In this document: in pieces, positions 27,482-38,678 of the stretch
Position numbering within the stretch: position 1 is the stretch's first letter
Layout of the letters: every line of letters starts with the position of its first letter
Assembly: GCA_024233285.1 (NCBI GenBank)
Contig: JACKPU010000010.1
Span: 40,943-104,942, forward strand
DNA length: 64,000 nucleotides
Source of the DNA: Opitutaceae bacterium
GTDB lineage: Bacteria > Verrucomicrobiota > Verrucomicrobiia > Opitutales > Opitutaceae
Direction: 5' to 3'
Notes under the pieces: generated by a model
What the model saw: only the letters and a program-made list of their open reading frames with translations
Told to the model about the DNA's origin: nothing
Databases searched by the model: none
Translations under genes and position numbers: made by a program

Positions 27482-29073
27482 AACCACCGTCGACCAGTTC
27501 CGACCCGCATGGGATCGCCGACGTCTGCCTCGTGCTCGAGGGCACCTATCCTTACGTGCAAGGCGGCGTTTCGTCGTGGGTGCATCAGATCATTACCGAA
27601 ATGCCGGACCTGACGTTCGCCATTTTTTATCTGGGCAGCACCCGGGAGCAAGCCAGCCGGCGGCGCTACGACATTCCATCGAACGTGGTCGTCCTGGAAG
27701 AGGTTTTCCTGTTCGAGCCGCTGCCGGACGAGGCGCTGGCGCCGGGGAAAATTTCCGCCGCGCTCAAGGGCGAATTTTACGCCGCCTTGGAATCCGTCTA
27801 TCTCGGCACGGAGCCGTCCGCGCGCATCGAAGCCTTTTGGCAGACGCTTGCTCAATTGGAAAAGATCGAGGCTGCCGGGGCCGAGTTTACTTTCGGCAAC
27901 CTCTGCCGCGATCACGAAGCGTGGCAATTACTCCTCAAGGGTTGTGGCGAAGGTGGTTTGCTCAATGAATCGTTCATCGATTTTTTCTGGACGCTGCGCT
28001 ACATGCACCTGCCGGTTTGGATTGCCCTGAGTGCCCGCCATCGTATGCCGCGGGCGCGGATGTATCACAGCATCTCCACCGGTTACGCCGGCCTCATGGG
28101 TGCCATCGCGGCCCGGCGGGCCGACGCGCCCTATCTCATCACTGAGCATGGACTCTATACCAAGGAACGCATCGCCGAAATCAGCCAGGCGACCTGGATC
28201 TACGACCCGCCAAATCGTTACCTCGATCTCCATAGTGGACTCAGTCCCTTCAAACAGCTCTGGATCAACCTGTTCACGTTTCTCGGCCACGTGAGCTACA
28301 GTTCCGCCCAGGCGACGATCGCCTTGTTCGGCGGCAATCATAAGTTGCAACAGGAGTTCGGCGCGGATCCCGCCCGGCTGGCCGCCATCCCCAACGGCAT
28401 CGACCCGACCCGATTTGATGCCGCCCGCCGCAAACGGGAAACCCGGCTGGCCGCAGGTTTCGGTGGGCGCATTGTAATCGGATTCATCGGCCGGGTCGTG
28501 CCGATCAAGGACGTGAAAACCCTGATTCGCGCCGCCGGCATCGTGACCGCCCGCGAGCCTCGCGCGATCTTCCACATTATCGGTCCCACCGAAGAGAATC
28601 CCGAGTATTATGAAGAATGCCGCCTGATGGCAAAATTAGCCGGCTTGGAAAAGAAGCTGCTATTCCTCGGTTCGAAAAACATTCGCGAGATCATCGACAC
28701 CTTGGATGTGTGCGTGCTCACCAGCATCAGTGAGGGTCTGCCGCTGATCATCCTCGAGTGTTATGCGGCCGGCGTGCCATGTGTCTGCACCGACGTGGGC
28801 GCCTGCCGCGAATTGATTTACGGCCGGACGGCCGAAGACAAAGCGATCGGCCCGGCCGGTTATCTCACCGGCATCGGTTCGCCCGCCGACACCGCCGACG
28901 CTTTGCTCCGGGCCATCGCCAGTCCCGAAAATGTGCTCAAACTCGGCGCCGCCGGCCGCACGCGGGTGGAACGACATTATCGTCAGGATGAGATCATGGG
29001 CATTTACCGGCGGTATTATACTGATCACACTTGGGCCGGTCCCCAACGGATCACTACGGGAGGGAACACCTGA
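27478..29073 (+). CDS. pelF: Pel glycosyltransferase PelF (GT4)
   Basis: A 531-residue cytosolic GT-B glycosyltransferase that polymerises Pel from UDP-amino sugars. The N-terminal hallmark LEGTYPYVQGGVSSWVHQII (about 20-39) is diagnostic of PelF. The GT4 C-terminal half shows IPNGIDPTRF, IGFIGRVVPIKDVKTLIRAA and the catalytic ISEGLPLIILECYAAGVPCV with the E-x7-E pattern. It overlaps pelE (ATGA) and pelG (TGATG). Confidence 0.96.
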   Translation: MKPPSTSSDPHGIADVCLVLEGTYPYVQGGVSSWVHQIITEMPDLTFAIFYLGSTREQASRRRYDIPSNVVVLEEVFLFEPLPDEALAPGKISAALKGEFYAALESVYLGTEPSARIEAFWQTLAQLEKIEAAGAEFTFGNLCRDHEAWQLLLKGCGEGGLLNESFIDFFWTLRYMHLPVWIALSARHRMPRARMYHSISTGYAGLMGAIAARRADAPYLITEHGLYTKERIAEISQATWIYDPPNRYLDLHSGLSPFKQLWINLFTFLGHVSYSSAQATIALFGGNHKLQQEFGADPARLAAIPNGIDPTRFDAARRKRETRLAAGFGGRIVIGFIGRVVPIKDVKTLIRAAGIVTAREPRAIFHIIGPTEENPEYYEECRLMAKLAGLEKKLLFLGSKNIREIIDTLDVCVLTSISEGLPLIILECYAAGVPCVCTDVGACRELIYGRTAEDKAIGPAGYLTGIGSPADTADALLRAIASPENVLKLGAAGRTRVERHYRQDEIMGIYRRYYTDHTWAGPQRITTGGNT

Positions 29074-30452
29074 TGGCGGGCATCGGATTCGAGATCAGCC
29101 GCCTGATGCAGCCGCGCACCTATCGCGGCGTGTTGAAGGCCTATGGCTACGCGGCCCTGATCAGCAGCGGTCCGTGGGTGTTGTCGATGGTTAGTATCGC
29201 CGGCCTCGGCTTGCTGCTTAAGGGCCTGGGAAACTTCGCCAACCTCGACGCCTTCTTCGTCGCGATCACCCACATCTTCGCCTTTTCGCTGGTCGCCACC
29301 GGACCGGTGCAGCTCGTCATCGCACGTTATGCCGCCGATCTGCTCTACGCCAAGGATGAGGCCAAGATCATGCCCGCCGTTGTCGGCGCCTTGTTTCTCA
29401 ATCTCTCGCTGAGTGCGCTGGTCGGATTGATTTTCTTCGGCTTTTTCGTGCCGGCCTCCACCCAATTCCAACTGGGCGCCACCGCGGTGCTGATGTGCGT
29501 GTCCGCCATCTGGACGACCAGCAATTTCATCTCCGCGGTCAAAAACTACGCCGCCGTGGTGGGCTGCTTTGCCCTCGGCTACTCGGTCAGTTTGATCGCG
29601 GCCTGGGGCTTGGGCATGTATCTGGCCGATGCCGGTGCCATCATCGGTTTTGCGATCGGCCAGGCGGTCCTGCTGCTCAGCATGCTCGCCGTCATTCAGC
29701 GTCGTTTCGGCGGCGCGAGCACACCGGACTTCGCCTTCCTCTCCTACTTTCTCCGGCATCCCGCGCTCGCGCTCTGCGGACTCACCTACAATCTCGGCAT
29801 CTGGATCGACAAGCCGCTGCACTGGTGGTTTTCGCCGCACAGTCGTCAAGTGGCCGGAGCGCTGTATGCCTCGCCCCTCTACGATCAAGCCACCTTTCTG
29901 AGCTTTCTCTCCATTGCGCCCGGCATGGCGATATTCCTGCTGACCGTGGAAACCAGCTTCGCGCAGCACTATGCCGACTTTTTCCGGCACGTCGTCGCCC
30001 GGGGCAGTCTGCGCAAGATCATCGATTCTAAACTGGCGATGATCGAATCGCTGCGCACCGCCCTGTCGCGGTTGATCAAATTCCAAGGGGCGATCACCAT
30101 CGGTCTGATCCTGGGGGCGGAACGCTTGTTGGAGACCTTGGGACTGGGCAGCGTGCAGACCCTCGTCTTCCAGTTCACGCTTCTGGGCGTATGCATGCTG
30201 GTCATCTTCCTCGCCCTGCTGACCGTATTGTTTTATCTGGATCGGATTCGTGAAGCCTTGGTGTGCTGCGCCACTTTCGCGCTCATCAACCTGGTCCTCA
30301 CCTTGACCGGTCTGATGATTGATGAGCGTTGGTATGGCCTCGGATTCACCGCCGCGGCCGGCGTGGCGGCGGTCATTGCCTCCACCATGGCGAACAAAGC
30401 GTTGCGCCAGCTCGATTATCACACTTTTACCTCCCAACCCATCTATCCTTGA
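29073..30452 (+). CDS. pelG: Pel inner-membrane transporter PelG
   Basis: A 459-residue polytopic membrane protein with about twelve helices, a member of the MOP/Wzx-like flippase group and the likely inner-membrane conduit for Pel. It opens MAGIGFEISRLMQPRTYRGV and has GYAALISSGPWVLSMVSIAG, both typical of PelG. A strong GGGAGGG-like ribosome-binding site (29058-29064) precedes ATG 29073, which overlaps the pelF stop. It is the last pel gene; glmS follows 52 bp on. Confidence 0.94.
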   Translation: MAGIGFEISRLMQPRTYRGVLKAYGYAALISSGPWVLSMVSIAGLGLLLKGLGNFANLDAFFVAITHIFAFSLVATGPVQLVIARYAADLLYAKDEAKIMPAVVGALFLNLSLSALVGLIFFGFFVPASTQFQLGATAVLMCVSAIWTTSNFISAVKNYAAVVGCFALGYSVSLIAAWGLGMYLADAGAIIGFAIGQAVLLLSMLAVIQRRFGGASTPDFAFLSYFLRHPALALCGLTYNLGIWIDKPLHWWFSPHSRQVAGALYASPLYDQATFLSFLSIAPGMAIFLLTVETSFAQHYADFFRHVVARGSLRKIIDSKLAMIESLRTALSRLIKFQGAITIGLILGAERLLETLGLGSVQTLVFQFTLLGVCMLVIFLALLTVLFYLDRIREALVCCATFALINLVLTLTGLMIDERWYGLGFTAAAGVAAVIASTMANKALRQLDYHTFTSQPIYP

Positions 30453-30504
30453 TGACCCGCGGCCGGCAAAACACTCTCTCTCGAATCAACAACTTTGAAA
30501 CATC

Positions 30505-32355
<1,851 letters not shown>

Positions 32356-32361
32356 ACCCGC

Positions 32362-33849
32362 ATGAAGATCCATCCTGCCCGCGAGGAATTCCTCCAACTT
32401 GCCACCCAAGGCAACATTGTGCCGGTTTACGCCGATCTGATGGCGGATTTCGAGACCCCCGTCTCGGCCTACGCCAAGCTGCGCGATTCCGGACCGGCTT
32501 ACCTCCTCGAATCGATCGAAGGCGGCGAACAACTTTCCCGCTACAGTTTCATCGGCTGCCGGCCGCGGAAAATCTTCGCCTGTGGACAGGAGACGACCGA
32601 GATCCGCGAAACCGGCCAGGCCCCGCGGCAAGTCCCGACGCCGCAGGATCCGCTCAAGCTGATTGAGGAGGAAATGGCCGGTTATCAACCCGTCTCCCTG
32701 CCCGGCCTCCCCCGTTTCACCGGCGGTGCGGTCGGTTTCGTCGGTTATGAGTATGTCATGCGGATTGAACCGACCGTGCCGGTCGCACCCAAGGACGAAC
32801 TCGGAGTGCCACTGCTCTACTTCATGTTGTCGGATTCGCTGCTGATCTTTGATCGCGCAAAGCAAACCCTGCGGCTCTGCGTCAACGCCCATGTCAAGGA
32901 CGACGCGGCCGCCGCCTACGATCAGGCGGTCGCGGAAATCGCCGAACTCTACGAAATCCTGAAGCAACCGCGCGAACTCGCGCCCGCCCCGCTGGTCGAT
33001 TCGCCGAAAATCGAAATTCCGCGCGGCAACTTTACCCGGGAGCGGTTCGAACAGTGTGTCGAAGGCGCGAAGGAATACATCCGCGCCGGTGACATCATCC
33101 AAATCGTGGGCGCGCAACGCTTCATCAAGCCGTTCACAAAGACGCCGCTCGATCTGTATCGCGCCCTGCGCACGGTCAATCCGTCGCCCTACATGTTTAT
33201 CCTCGAAACCGGCGACTTCTCGCTCGTCGGTGCATCACCGGAAGTGCACGTGCGCCTGACCGACGGTCTCGTGGAAATCCGGCCGATCGCCGGGACGCGT
33301 CGGCGCGGTGCCACGGTGGCCGAGGACACCTCCCTTGAACAGGAGCTGCTGGCCGACGAAAAGGAAAAGGCCGAGCACTTGATGCTGGTGGACCTGGCCC
33401 GCAATGACATTGGCCGCGTCTGCGAGTTTGGCAGTGTCTCGGTGCCGGACTTCATGATCGTTGAGCGCTATTCACACGTGATGCACATCGTGTCGCAAGT
33501 TGAGGGCCAAATCGCCGCCGATAAAAACGCCTACGACCTCATGCGCGCCACATTTCCGGCCGGCACGGTCAGCGGCGCCCCCAAGGTCCGTGCCATGCAG
33601 ATCATCACGGAGATTGAACAGCTCCAGCGCGGCTTCTACGCCGGCGCCCTCGGCCATTTCGGTTACGACGGCAACATGGACACCTGCATCATGCTGCGCA
33701 CCGCGCTGCTCAAGGATGGAAACGTCTACATCCAGGCCGGCGGTGGCTGGGTCGCTGATTCGGTGCCGGCTGATGAATACCAGGAAACCATCAACAAGGC
33801 CTCGGCACTGTTCAAAGCCGTGGCGATGGCCGAGGCATTTTCGGATTAG
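32362..33849 (+). CDS. trpE: Anthranilate synthase component I
   Basis: A 495-residue chorismate-using enzyme, first step of tryptophan synthesis with a TrpG amidotransferase partner. The N-terminal LLESIEGGEQLSRYSFIG holds the LLES element used in tryptophan feedback. The catalytic half shows IRPIAGTRRRGATVAED, MLVDLARNDIGRV, FPAGTVSGAPKVRAMQII and YIQAGGGWVADSVP. It starts 6 bp after the glmS stop, an unexpected pairing that implies one transcript. trpG and other trp genes are not in the window. Confidence 0.96.
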   Translation: MKIHPAREEFLQLATQGNIVPVYADLMADFETPVSAYAKLRDSGPAYLLESIEGGEQLSRYSFIGCRPRKIFACGQETTEIRETGQAPRQVPTPQDPLKLIEEEMAGYQPVSLPGLPRFTGGAVGFVGYEYVMRIEPTVPVAPKDELGVPLLYFMLSDSLLIFDRAKQTLRLCVNAHVKDDAAAAYDQAVAEIAELYEILKQPRELAPAPLVDSPKIEIPRGNFTRERFEQCVEGAKEYIRAGDIIQIVGAQRFIKPFTKTPLDLYRALRTVNPSPYMFILETGDFSLVGASPEVHVRLTDGLVEIRPIAGTRRRGATVAEDTSLEQELLADEKEKAEHLMLVDLARNDIGRVCEFGSVSVPDFMIVERYSHVMHIVSQVEGQIAADKNAYDLMRATFPAGTVSGAPKVRAMQIITEIEQLQRGFYAGALGHFGYDGNMDTCIMLRTALLKDGNVYIQAGGGWVADSVPADEYQETINKASALFKAVAMAEAFSD

Positions 33850-33857
33850 CCGGTTTT

Positions 33858-33873
33858 AGGCAGGAACCTGCCT
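33858..33873. other. Inverted repeat just after trpE
   Basis: AGGCAGG and CCTGCCT face each other across two bases (AGGCAGGAACCTGCCT), nine bases past the trpE stop. As RNA it would fold with a slightly shorter stem. There is no T-run, so it is either a weak 3' end or a protein-binding palindrome. Confidence 0.4.
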
Positions 33874-33905
33874 TGGGCACTTTGGCCCGCCCATTCAGGA
33901 ATCGC

Positions 33906-33920
33906 GTGCCATAATGGCAC
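33906..33920. promoter_or_regulatory. Palindrome upstream of the sigma factor gene
   Basis: GTGCCATAATGGCAC is a perfect 7-bp inverted repeat around a single central A, followed by CTTTTCC. It lies 57 bp past trpE and 151 bp before the sigma factor start. The near-zero loop argues for a DNA operator or a cruciform-like site; the TTTT after it also allows a weak terminator for the glmS-trpE transcript. Apart from this and the inverted repeat at 33858-33873, nothing else stands out in 33850-34071. Confidence 0.4.
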
Positions 33921-34071
33921 TTTTCCATGCGTCATCCTAGGCGCGTTCGCGTGTCTTTCCCTCTGAACGTGCCGTAAGACGGAATTGGAACGCATTACGC
34001 TACATAAACGGAATAACTCCTATGGAACATCACTCCCAATTGCGGTGACCCATCAACTCGAGGACGACAAC

Positions 34072-35130
34072 ATGCCGAGAAAAGCAATCATTATGCAAAA
34101 TCCGACCAAGTCCGAGCCCCTGACTCAGCCCGCACCCGTCGCTGAGTTTTCTGCTCCCCCTTCCTTTCTGGAAAAACCGGAATCCCCGGCCCCTGTGACC
34201 AGTGTTTCCGACCGTTCCAATCTGCAGATGTATCTGCAGGAAATTGGCAAGACTCCCCTCCTCACGATTGAAGAGGAGGTCAAACTGGCCAAGCGCATCC
34301 GCCGCGGCGACAAGTCGGCGCGTGATCACATGATCAAGGCCAACCTGCGTCTCGTCGTGAAGATCGCGATGGACTACAAGGACTTCGGTCTGCCCCTGCT
34401 CGACCTCATTTCCGAGGGTAACATCGGTTTGATCAAGGCCGTGGAGCGTTTCGACCCGACCAAGGGTGGCAAGCTCTCCACCTACGCCGCGTGGTGGATC
34501 AAGCAGTCGATCAAGCGCGCGCTCGCGAATCAGTCCAAGACGATCCGCCTGCCCGTTCACTTGGTCGACAAGATCGCCAAGATGCGCCGGACCGCCATGG
34601 CGCTCACCGAGGAACTCGGCCGCGAACCCACTGATGAGGAGATCGCACGCGAATTGCAGATCCCGACCAGCAAGGTCGCCCATCTCAAATCCGTCAGCGT
34701 CCGCCCGGCCTCGCTCGACGCTCCCGTCGGTGAAGACTCCGATTCGGCCACGTTTGGCGACATCATTGGCGATGAGAACGCCGCCAGCCCTTACGAGAGC
34801 CTCAGCGGCAGCACTCAGAATTCGGATCTCTATCACTTGATCAATTCGCTCGACGATCGCGAGGCCGAGATCATCAAGCTGCGCTTCGGGCTCGAAGGCC
34901 GCGATGAACTCACCCTCGAGGAAGTCGGCAAGAAGTTCAACGTGACGCGCGAACGCATCCGCCAGCTCGAGTATCTCGCGCTGAACAAAATGCGCCGCGC
35001 CATGGCCAAGCACGAGGCCATCCGCACCGCGGATGAGATCGAGGAAGACCGCCGCCAGCGCGAGCGGATGGAGGTCATCCGAGAATTCGTCGAGGCCAAG
35101 TCGCACCAAGGCGGACTCGGCGACAACTGA
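34072..35130 (+). CDS. rpoD: RNA polymerase sigma factor, RpoD/SigA type
   Basis: A 352-residue sigma-70. After a short N-terminus (no region 1.1) come region 1.2 (SNLQMYLQEIGKTPLLTIEE), region 2 with the -10-binding part SEGNIGLIKAVERFDPTKGG and STYAAWWIKQSIKRAL, region 3, and region 4.2 with the helix-turn-helix LTLEEVGKKFNVTRERIRQL. All match primary or closely related group 2 sigma factors. ATG 34072 is chosen because GAGGA lies eight bases upstream; an in-frame TTG at 33985 has no such site. Whether this is the only housekeeping sigma cannot be told from the window. Confidence 0.92.
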   Translation: MPRKAIIMQNPTKSEPLTQPAPVAEFSAPPSFLEKPESPAPVTSVSDRSNLQMYLQEIGKTPLLTIEEEVKLAKRIRRGDKSARDHMIKANLRLVVKIAMDYKDFGLPLLDLISEGNIGLIKAVERFDPTKGGKLSTYAAWWIKQSIKRALANQSKTIRLPVHLVDKIAKMRRTAMALTEELGREPTDEEIARELQIPTSKVAHLKSVSVRPASLDAPVGEDSDSATFGDIIGDENAASPYESLSGSTQNSDLYHLINSLDDREAEIIKLRFGLEGRDELTLEEVGKKFNVTRERIRQLEYLALNKMRRAMAKHEAIRTADEIEEDRRQRERMEVIREFVEAKSHQGGLGDN

Positions 35131-35148
35131 GCCGATTCAAGACTTCAG

Positions 35149-35174
35149 GGCGGGGATTCCAGTCCCCGCCTTTT
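35149..35174 (+). terminator. Intrinsic terminator of the sigma factor gene
   Basis: An eight-base stem GGCGGGGA/TCCCCGCC with loop TTCCAG, followed by TTTT. It begins 19 bp after the stop codon. Confidence 0.85.
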
Positions 35175-35234
35175 CCGTGCATGTTGCCTCGACCCTGGCG
35201 GGATCAGCGATCCTGCCCTGCAATTCTCCCAGCA

Positions 35235-35265
35235 AAAAGCCCGTCCGGAAATCCGGACGGGCTTT
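35235..35265 (-). terminator. Intrinsic terminator of rpsA
   Basis: A 14-bp perfect stem AAAGCCCGTCCGGA/TCCGGACGGGCTTT with a two-base gap, 24 bp past the rpsA stop on the minus strand, running into a T-run (plus-strand AAAAA at 35235-35239). The symmetry lets it also act on plus-strand transcripts, backing up the preceding terminator. Confidence 0.88.
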
Positions 35266-35288
35266 GTTCTTAAGACTGGAGAAAGAAC

Positions 35289-36962
35289 TTAGTCCTTCTT
35301 GTCGGAAGCGGCGTCAAGGATGTCACCGAGATTCATCATGTCGGTGCCAGCCTGGCGGTTGATCGCCTCAAAGTTCGCGGTCTCAGCAGCCAGTTCCTCG
35401 TTCGAGTAGTTGGCGGCCTTGATCGAGAGACCAAGACGGCGCTCGTCGCGGTCGATCTTGATGACGCGGGCGGTCACTTCCTGACCGGCCTTGAGCACGT
35501 CTTTCACCTTTTCGACCCGCTCTTCGCTGATCTGCGAGATGTGCACGAGACCGTCGATGCCGTCCTTCAGGTCCACAAAGGCGCCGAAGGAAGTCAGCTT
35601 GGTGACGGTGCCGGTGACAACGTCGCCGATCTTGAAGTGGCTGTCGATGTCGGCCCACGGATCGTCGGTCAGCTGCTTCATGCCGAGGCTGATGCGCTGC
35701 TGCTGAGGATCCACGTCGAGCACGGTGGCTTCGACTTCGTCGCCCTTCTTGAGGACCTCGGAGGGGTGATTGACCTTGCGGGTCCAGCTCATGTCGGAGA
35801 CGTGCACCATACCGTCGATGCCTTCTTCGAGTTCGATGAAGGCGCCGTAGGTGGTCATGTTGCGCACCTTGCCGCTGACGCGGGCGCCGATCGGGTAGTT
35901 GTGGCGAACCATGTCCCACGGATTCGGCTCGAGCTGGCGGAGGCCGAGCGAGATCTTCTGCTCTTCCTTCTGGATGCCGAGCACCACGGCCTCGACCTCG
36001 TCACCCACTTTGAGCAACTCGGAAGGCTTGGTGATGCGCTTGGTCCAGGACATCTCGGTGATATGCACGAGGCCTTCGACACCGGGTTCGATTTCGACGA
36101 ACGCGCCGTAGGGCACGAGGTTGACAACCTTGCCGGCGATCTTGGCGCCGACCGGGAACTTGCGGTCGATCTCGTCCCAAGGATTCTTGGTGGTCTGCTT
36201 GAGGCCGAGCGAAACGCGCTCTTTCTCGCGATTGACCTCGATGATCATGACCTCGATCTCCTCGCCCTGCTTGAGCATTTCGGAGGGATGCGAGATGCGG
36301 CCCCACGACATGTCGGTGATGTGAAGGAGACCGTCCATGCCGTCGAGATCGATGAACGCACCGAAGTCGGTGATGTTCTTGACCACGCCCTTGCGGGTCT
36401 GGCCGGGCTCGATGTTTTCGAGGAGCGCGCGGCGCTTCTCGGCGCGTTGCTCTTCAATGAGCTCGCGGCGCGAAAGGACGATGTTCTTCCGCTCGAGGTT
36501 GATCTTGAGGACCTTGAAATCGTAGGTCTGGCCGACGTATTGATCGAGGTTCTTGGGCGGCTGCACATCAATGTGCGAAGCCGGCATGAACGCGTCGACG
36601 CCGATCGAGATGATGAGACCGCCCTTGACCTTGGCCTTGACGCGGCCGGTGGCCACGGAGCCCTCGGGGAACTTGGTCAGGATGTTGTCCCAGTTCTTCT
36701 TTTGCTCGGCTTTGTCGAAGGAGACAACGGGATTGCCGTTCTTGTCTTCGAGCTTTTCGAGGAGGACTTCGATCTCGGAGCCGATTTGCAGCTCGCCGAT
36801 GTCGATGAACTCATGGGCCGGGACGAGGCCTTCGGATTTGCCGCCGATGTCGACTACGACTTCGTTCTGGCGGATTTCGGTGATGGTGCCGGAGATGATC
36901 GCGCCTTCCTTGAGTTTATCGAAGGACGACTGCTCGAGCAGTTCTTGCATTACTGAACTCAT
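35289..36962 (-). CDS. rpsA: 30S ribosomal protein S1
   Basis: A 557-residue ribosomal protein S1 that brings mRNA to the 30S subunit. Six S1 RNA-binding motifs can be counted, each with the GxVxxxxxFGAFVDL-type strand pattern, for example VKNITDFGAFIDLDGMDGLL, VVNLVPYGAFVEIEPGVEGL and VTKLTSFGAFVDLKDGIDGL. Length fits the six-domain form. The leader 36963-37046 is preceded by a TATAAC -10-like sequence on the minus strand (plus GTTATA, 37047-37052). Confidence 0.97.
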   Translation of the reverse strand: MSSVMQELLEQSSFDKLKEGAIISGTITEIRQNEVVVDIGGKSEGLVPAHEFIDIGELQIGSEIEVLLEKLEDKNGNPVVSFDKAEQKKNWDNILTKFPEGSVATGRVKAKVKGGLIISIGVDAFMPASHIDVQPPKNLDQYVGQTYDFKVLKINLERKNIVLSRRELIEEQRAEKRRALLENIEPGQTRKGVVKNITDFGAFIDLDGMDGLLHITDMSWGRISHPSEMLKQGEEIEVMIIEVNREKERVSLGLKQTTKNPWDEIDRKFPVGAKIAGKVVNLVPYGAFVEIEPGVEGLVHITEMSWTKRITKPSELLKVGDEVEAVVLGIQKEEQKISLGLRQLEPNPWDMVRHNYPIGARVSGKVRNMTTYGAFIELEEGIDGMVHVSDMSWTRKVNHPSEVLKKGDEVEATVLDVDPQQQRISLGMKQLTDDPWADIDSHFKIGDVVTGTVTKLTSFGAFVDLKDGIDGLVHISQISEERVEKVKDVLKAGQEVTARVIKIDRDERRLGLSIKAANYSNEELAAETANFEAINRQAGTDMMNLGDILDAASDKKD

Positions 36963-37157
36963 ATGCGTTGACCGCCAAATTCGAACCTTCGCTCCAGAGG
37001 TCCGGCTTGACGGGATGGCCCCGTAAACGGGACCGGTTGGTTGACTGTTATACTGACAGGAAAGCCGGCGGGAGCGCCGCGACGACGCCGGCTGAACCGA
37101 AAAAATGTCGCGAACGGTCAGAATCGCGTAAATCGCCGCCGGCGAGCAAGCGGAAAG

Positions 37158-37616
37158 TTAATCGTTTTCCGTCAGGCCCAGCCCCTTCCCCGTCTCTCGG
37201 AAAAGCACCTCATACAAGGGGCTGGCACGCAATGGCGTCCGCGTGCCGTAGCCACCGGCGCCAGTGAAGCTGTCCTCCACCACTTCAGTCATCCAAACGC
37301 GCATGTCGGTGCCGCCATCCAGAGTCGATTCCAAGCTGACCTTGACGCTGACCTGGCTCGAGCTGCGCAAGGCCGCGTCCGCCCGCACCGCGTTGACGGC
37401 TTCGATTCGACCGTTGGCCTCGCTGGCGCGCGTAACCTTGAACCCCATGAGCTGCAAAGCGTTGCGGGCCGCGGCAAACACCTGCTCGACCGGCTGTTCG
37501 AAGCTCCGCAGCTCGGGTTCAGCCGGACGAAACCGTTCGCTGAATCCGCCGGTGCTCTCGCAGCCCGCCAAGGCCAGCACCAAAAACAAGGTTAGGAAAT
37601 GCCACGCGCGGTTCAT
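37158..37616 (-). CDS. Small lipoprotein of unknown function
   Basis: A 152-residue protein with a lipoprotein signal peptide, FLTLFLVLALAGCESTGG, lipobox LAGC, Cys19. The mature part has an alpha/beta look (VFAAARNALQLMGFKVTRAS, then SSSQVSVKVSLES and MRVWMTEVVED), reminiscent of small periplasmic folds found in many outer-membrane lipoproteins, but I recognise no family. ATG 37616 is used because the upstream open frame lacks signal features. It follows the agmatine deiminase gene's divergent-side end by 11 bp on the same strand and may be the last gene of the hisG-aguB-aguA run. Confidence 0.8.
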   Translation of the reverse strand: MNRAWHFLTLFLVLALAGCESTGGFSERFRPAEPELRSFEQPVEQVFAAARNALQLMGFKVTRASEANGRIEAVNAVRADAALRSSSQVSVKVSLESTLDGGTDMRVWMTEVVEDSFTGAGGYGTRTPLRASPLYEVLFRETGKGLGLTEND

Positions 37617-37627
37617 GGGGAAATAGA

Positions 37628-38677
37628 TCAGGCCGGTTGCTGTTGGGAAATGCAATGCAGCGTGCCCAGTCCCCAAATCAGGTGATAGCAATCGATCCCG
37701 ATGATTTCCCGGTCCGGAAAACAGCCCGCGATGATCTTCCGCGCCTCGGCATCACGTTTAGGTTGCCGGAACTGCGGCACCAGCACGGCTCCGTTGAGAA
37801 TCAGAAAATTCGCGTAGCTCGCCGGCACCTGCTGGCCCTGAAACCCGAAAGGCTTGGGCATCGGCAGCGTGACGATGTCGAACGGCTTGCCCGCCGGCGT
37901 GCGAAACGCCCGCAAGCGCGCCAAATTCTCCTTCAGGATTTTATGGTTCGGATCGCGCCGGTTTGGTTCGACGCAAGTGATGAAACCGTCGGGTTTGAAG
38001 AAACGCGTGATGTCATCGATGTGACCGTCGGTGTCATCGCCGATGATGCCGTCCCCCACCCACAGGATTTTGCGCACGCCGAGCCAGTCTTTCAGCGTCT
38101 TTTCGATCTGCGCCTTGGACAGGTGTGGGTTGCGATTCTTGTTCAGCAGGCACTGTTCGCTCGTGAGCAACAGTCCCCGGCCATTGACCTCGATCGAACC
38201 GCCCTCGAGCACCATGTCATTTTCAAACCGACGCAGCTTCAGTTTCCTGGCGATGCTCGGCGGAATCTCGTTGTCGAGATCGTAAGGCGGATACTTGCCG
38301 CCCCACGCGTTGTGCACCCAATCGGTCAACGCCACTTCGCCGGTTTTACGATGCTTGACGAAGATCGGACCGTGATCGCGGCACCAAGCATCGTTCGTCG
38401 GGTGATCGTAAAACGTCACCTTGGCCATGTCGGCACCGGCCTTGGCGCAAAGCCGCTTGGCCCGGGGCTGCAATCTGGCGGCGCAATTGATCCGGACCTC
38501 CTGAAAGCGGCTGATCTGTTTGACGATCTCGGCAAACACATAGGGCACCGGCCGGAATTGACCGGGCCATGACTTCAGATTGTGCGGCCACGACAGCCAG
38601 GTCGCCACCTGCGGCTCCCACTCCGCCGGCATGCGGAAGCCCAAGGCCGCCGGGGTTTGTTTGGCGCGGGCGGCCAT
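37628..38677 (-). CDS. aguA: Agmatine deiminase
   Basis: A 349-residue enzyme turning agmatine into N-carbamoylputrescine and ammonia. It shows the guanidino-modifying family motifs: MPAEWEPQVATWLSWPHN at the start, NDAWCRDHGPIFV, GDDTDGHIDDITRFF with the catalytic His/Asp, and the catalytic cysteine near the end in GLGTLHCISQQQPA. It begins one base after the N-carbamoylputrescine amidase stop, so the two steps of agmatine-to-putrescine are in one operon. Confidence 0.95.
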   Translation of the reverse strand: MAARAKQTPAALGFRMPAEWEPQVATWLSWPHNLKSWPGQFRPVPYVFAEIVKQISRFQEVRINCAARLQPRAKRLCAKAGADMAKVTFYDHPTNDAWCRDHGPIFVKHRKTGEVALTDWVHNAWGGKYPPYDLDNEIPPSIARKLKLRRFENDMVLEGGSIEVNGRGLLLTSEQCLLNKNRNPHLSKAQIEKTLKDWLGVRKILWVGDGIIGDDTDGHIDDITRFFKPDGFITCVEPNRRDPNHKILKENLARLRAFRTPAGKPFDIVTLPMPKPFGFQGQQVPASYANFLILNGAVLVPQFRQPKRDAEARKIIAGCFPDREIIGIDCYHLIWGLGTLHCISQQQPA

Positions 38678-38678
38678 G

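Noticed and set aside
30453..30504. glmS ribozyme
   Set aside because: The 52-bp gap is too short for the ribozyme and has no recognisable core.
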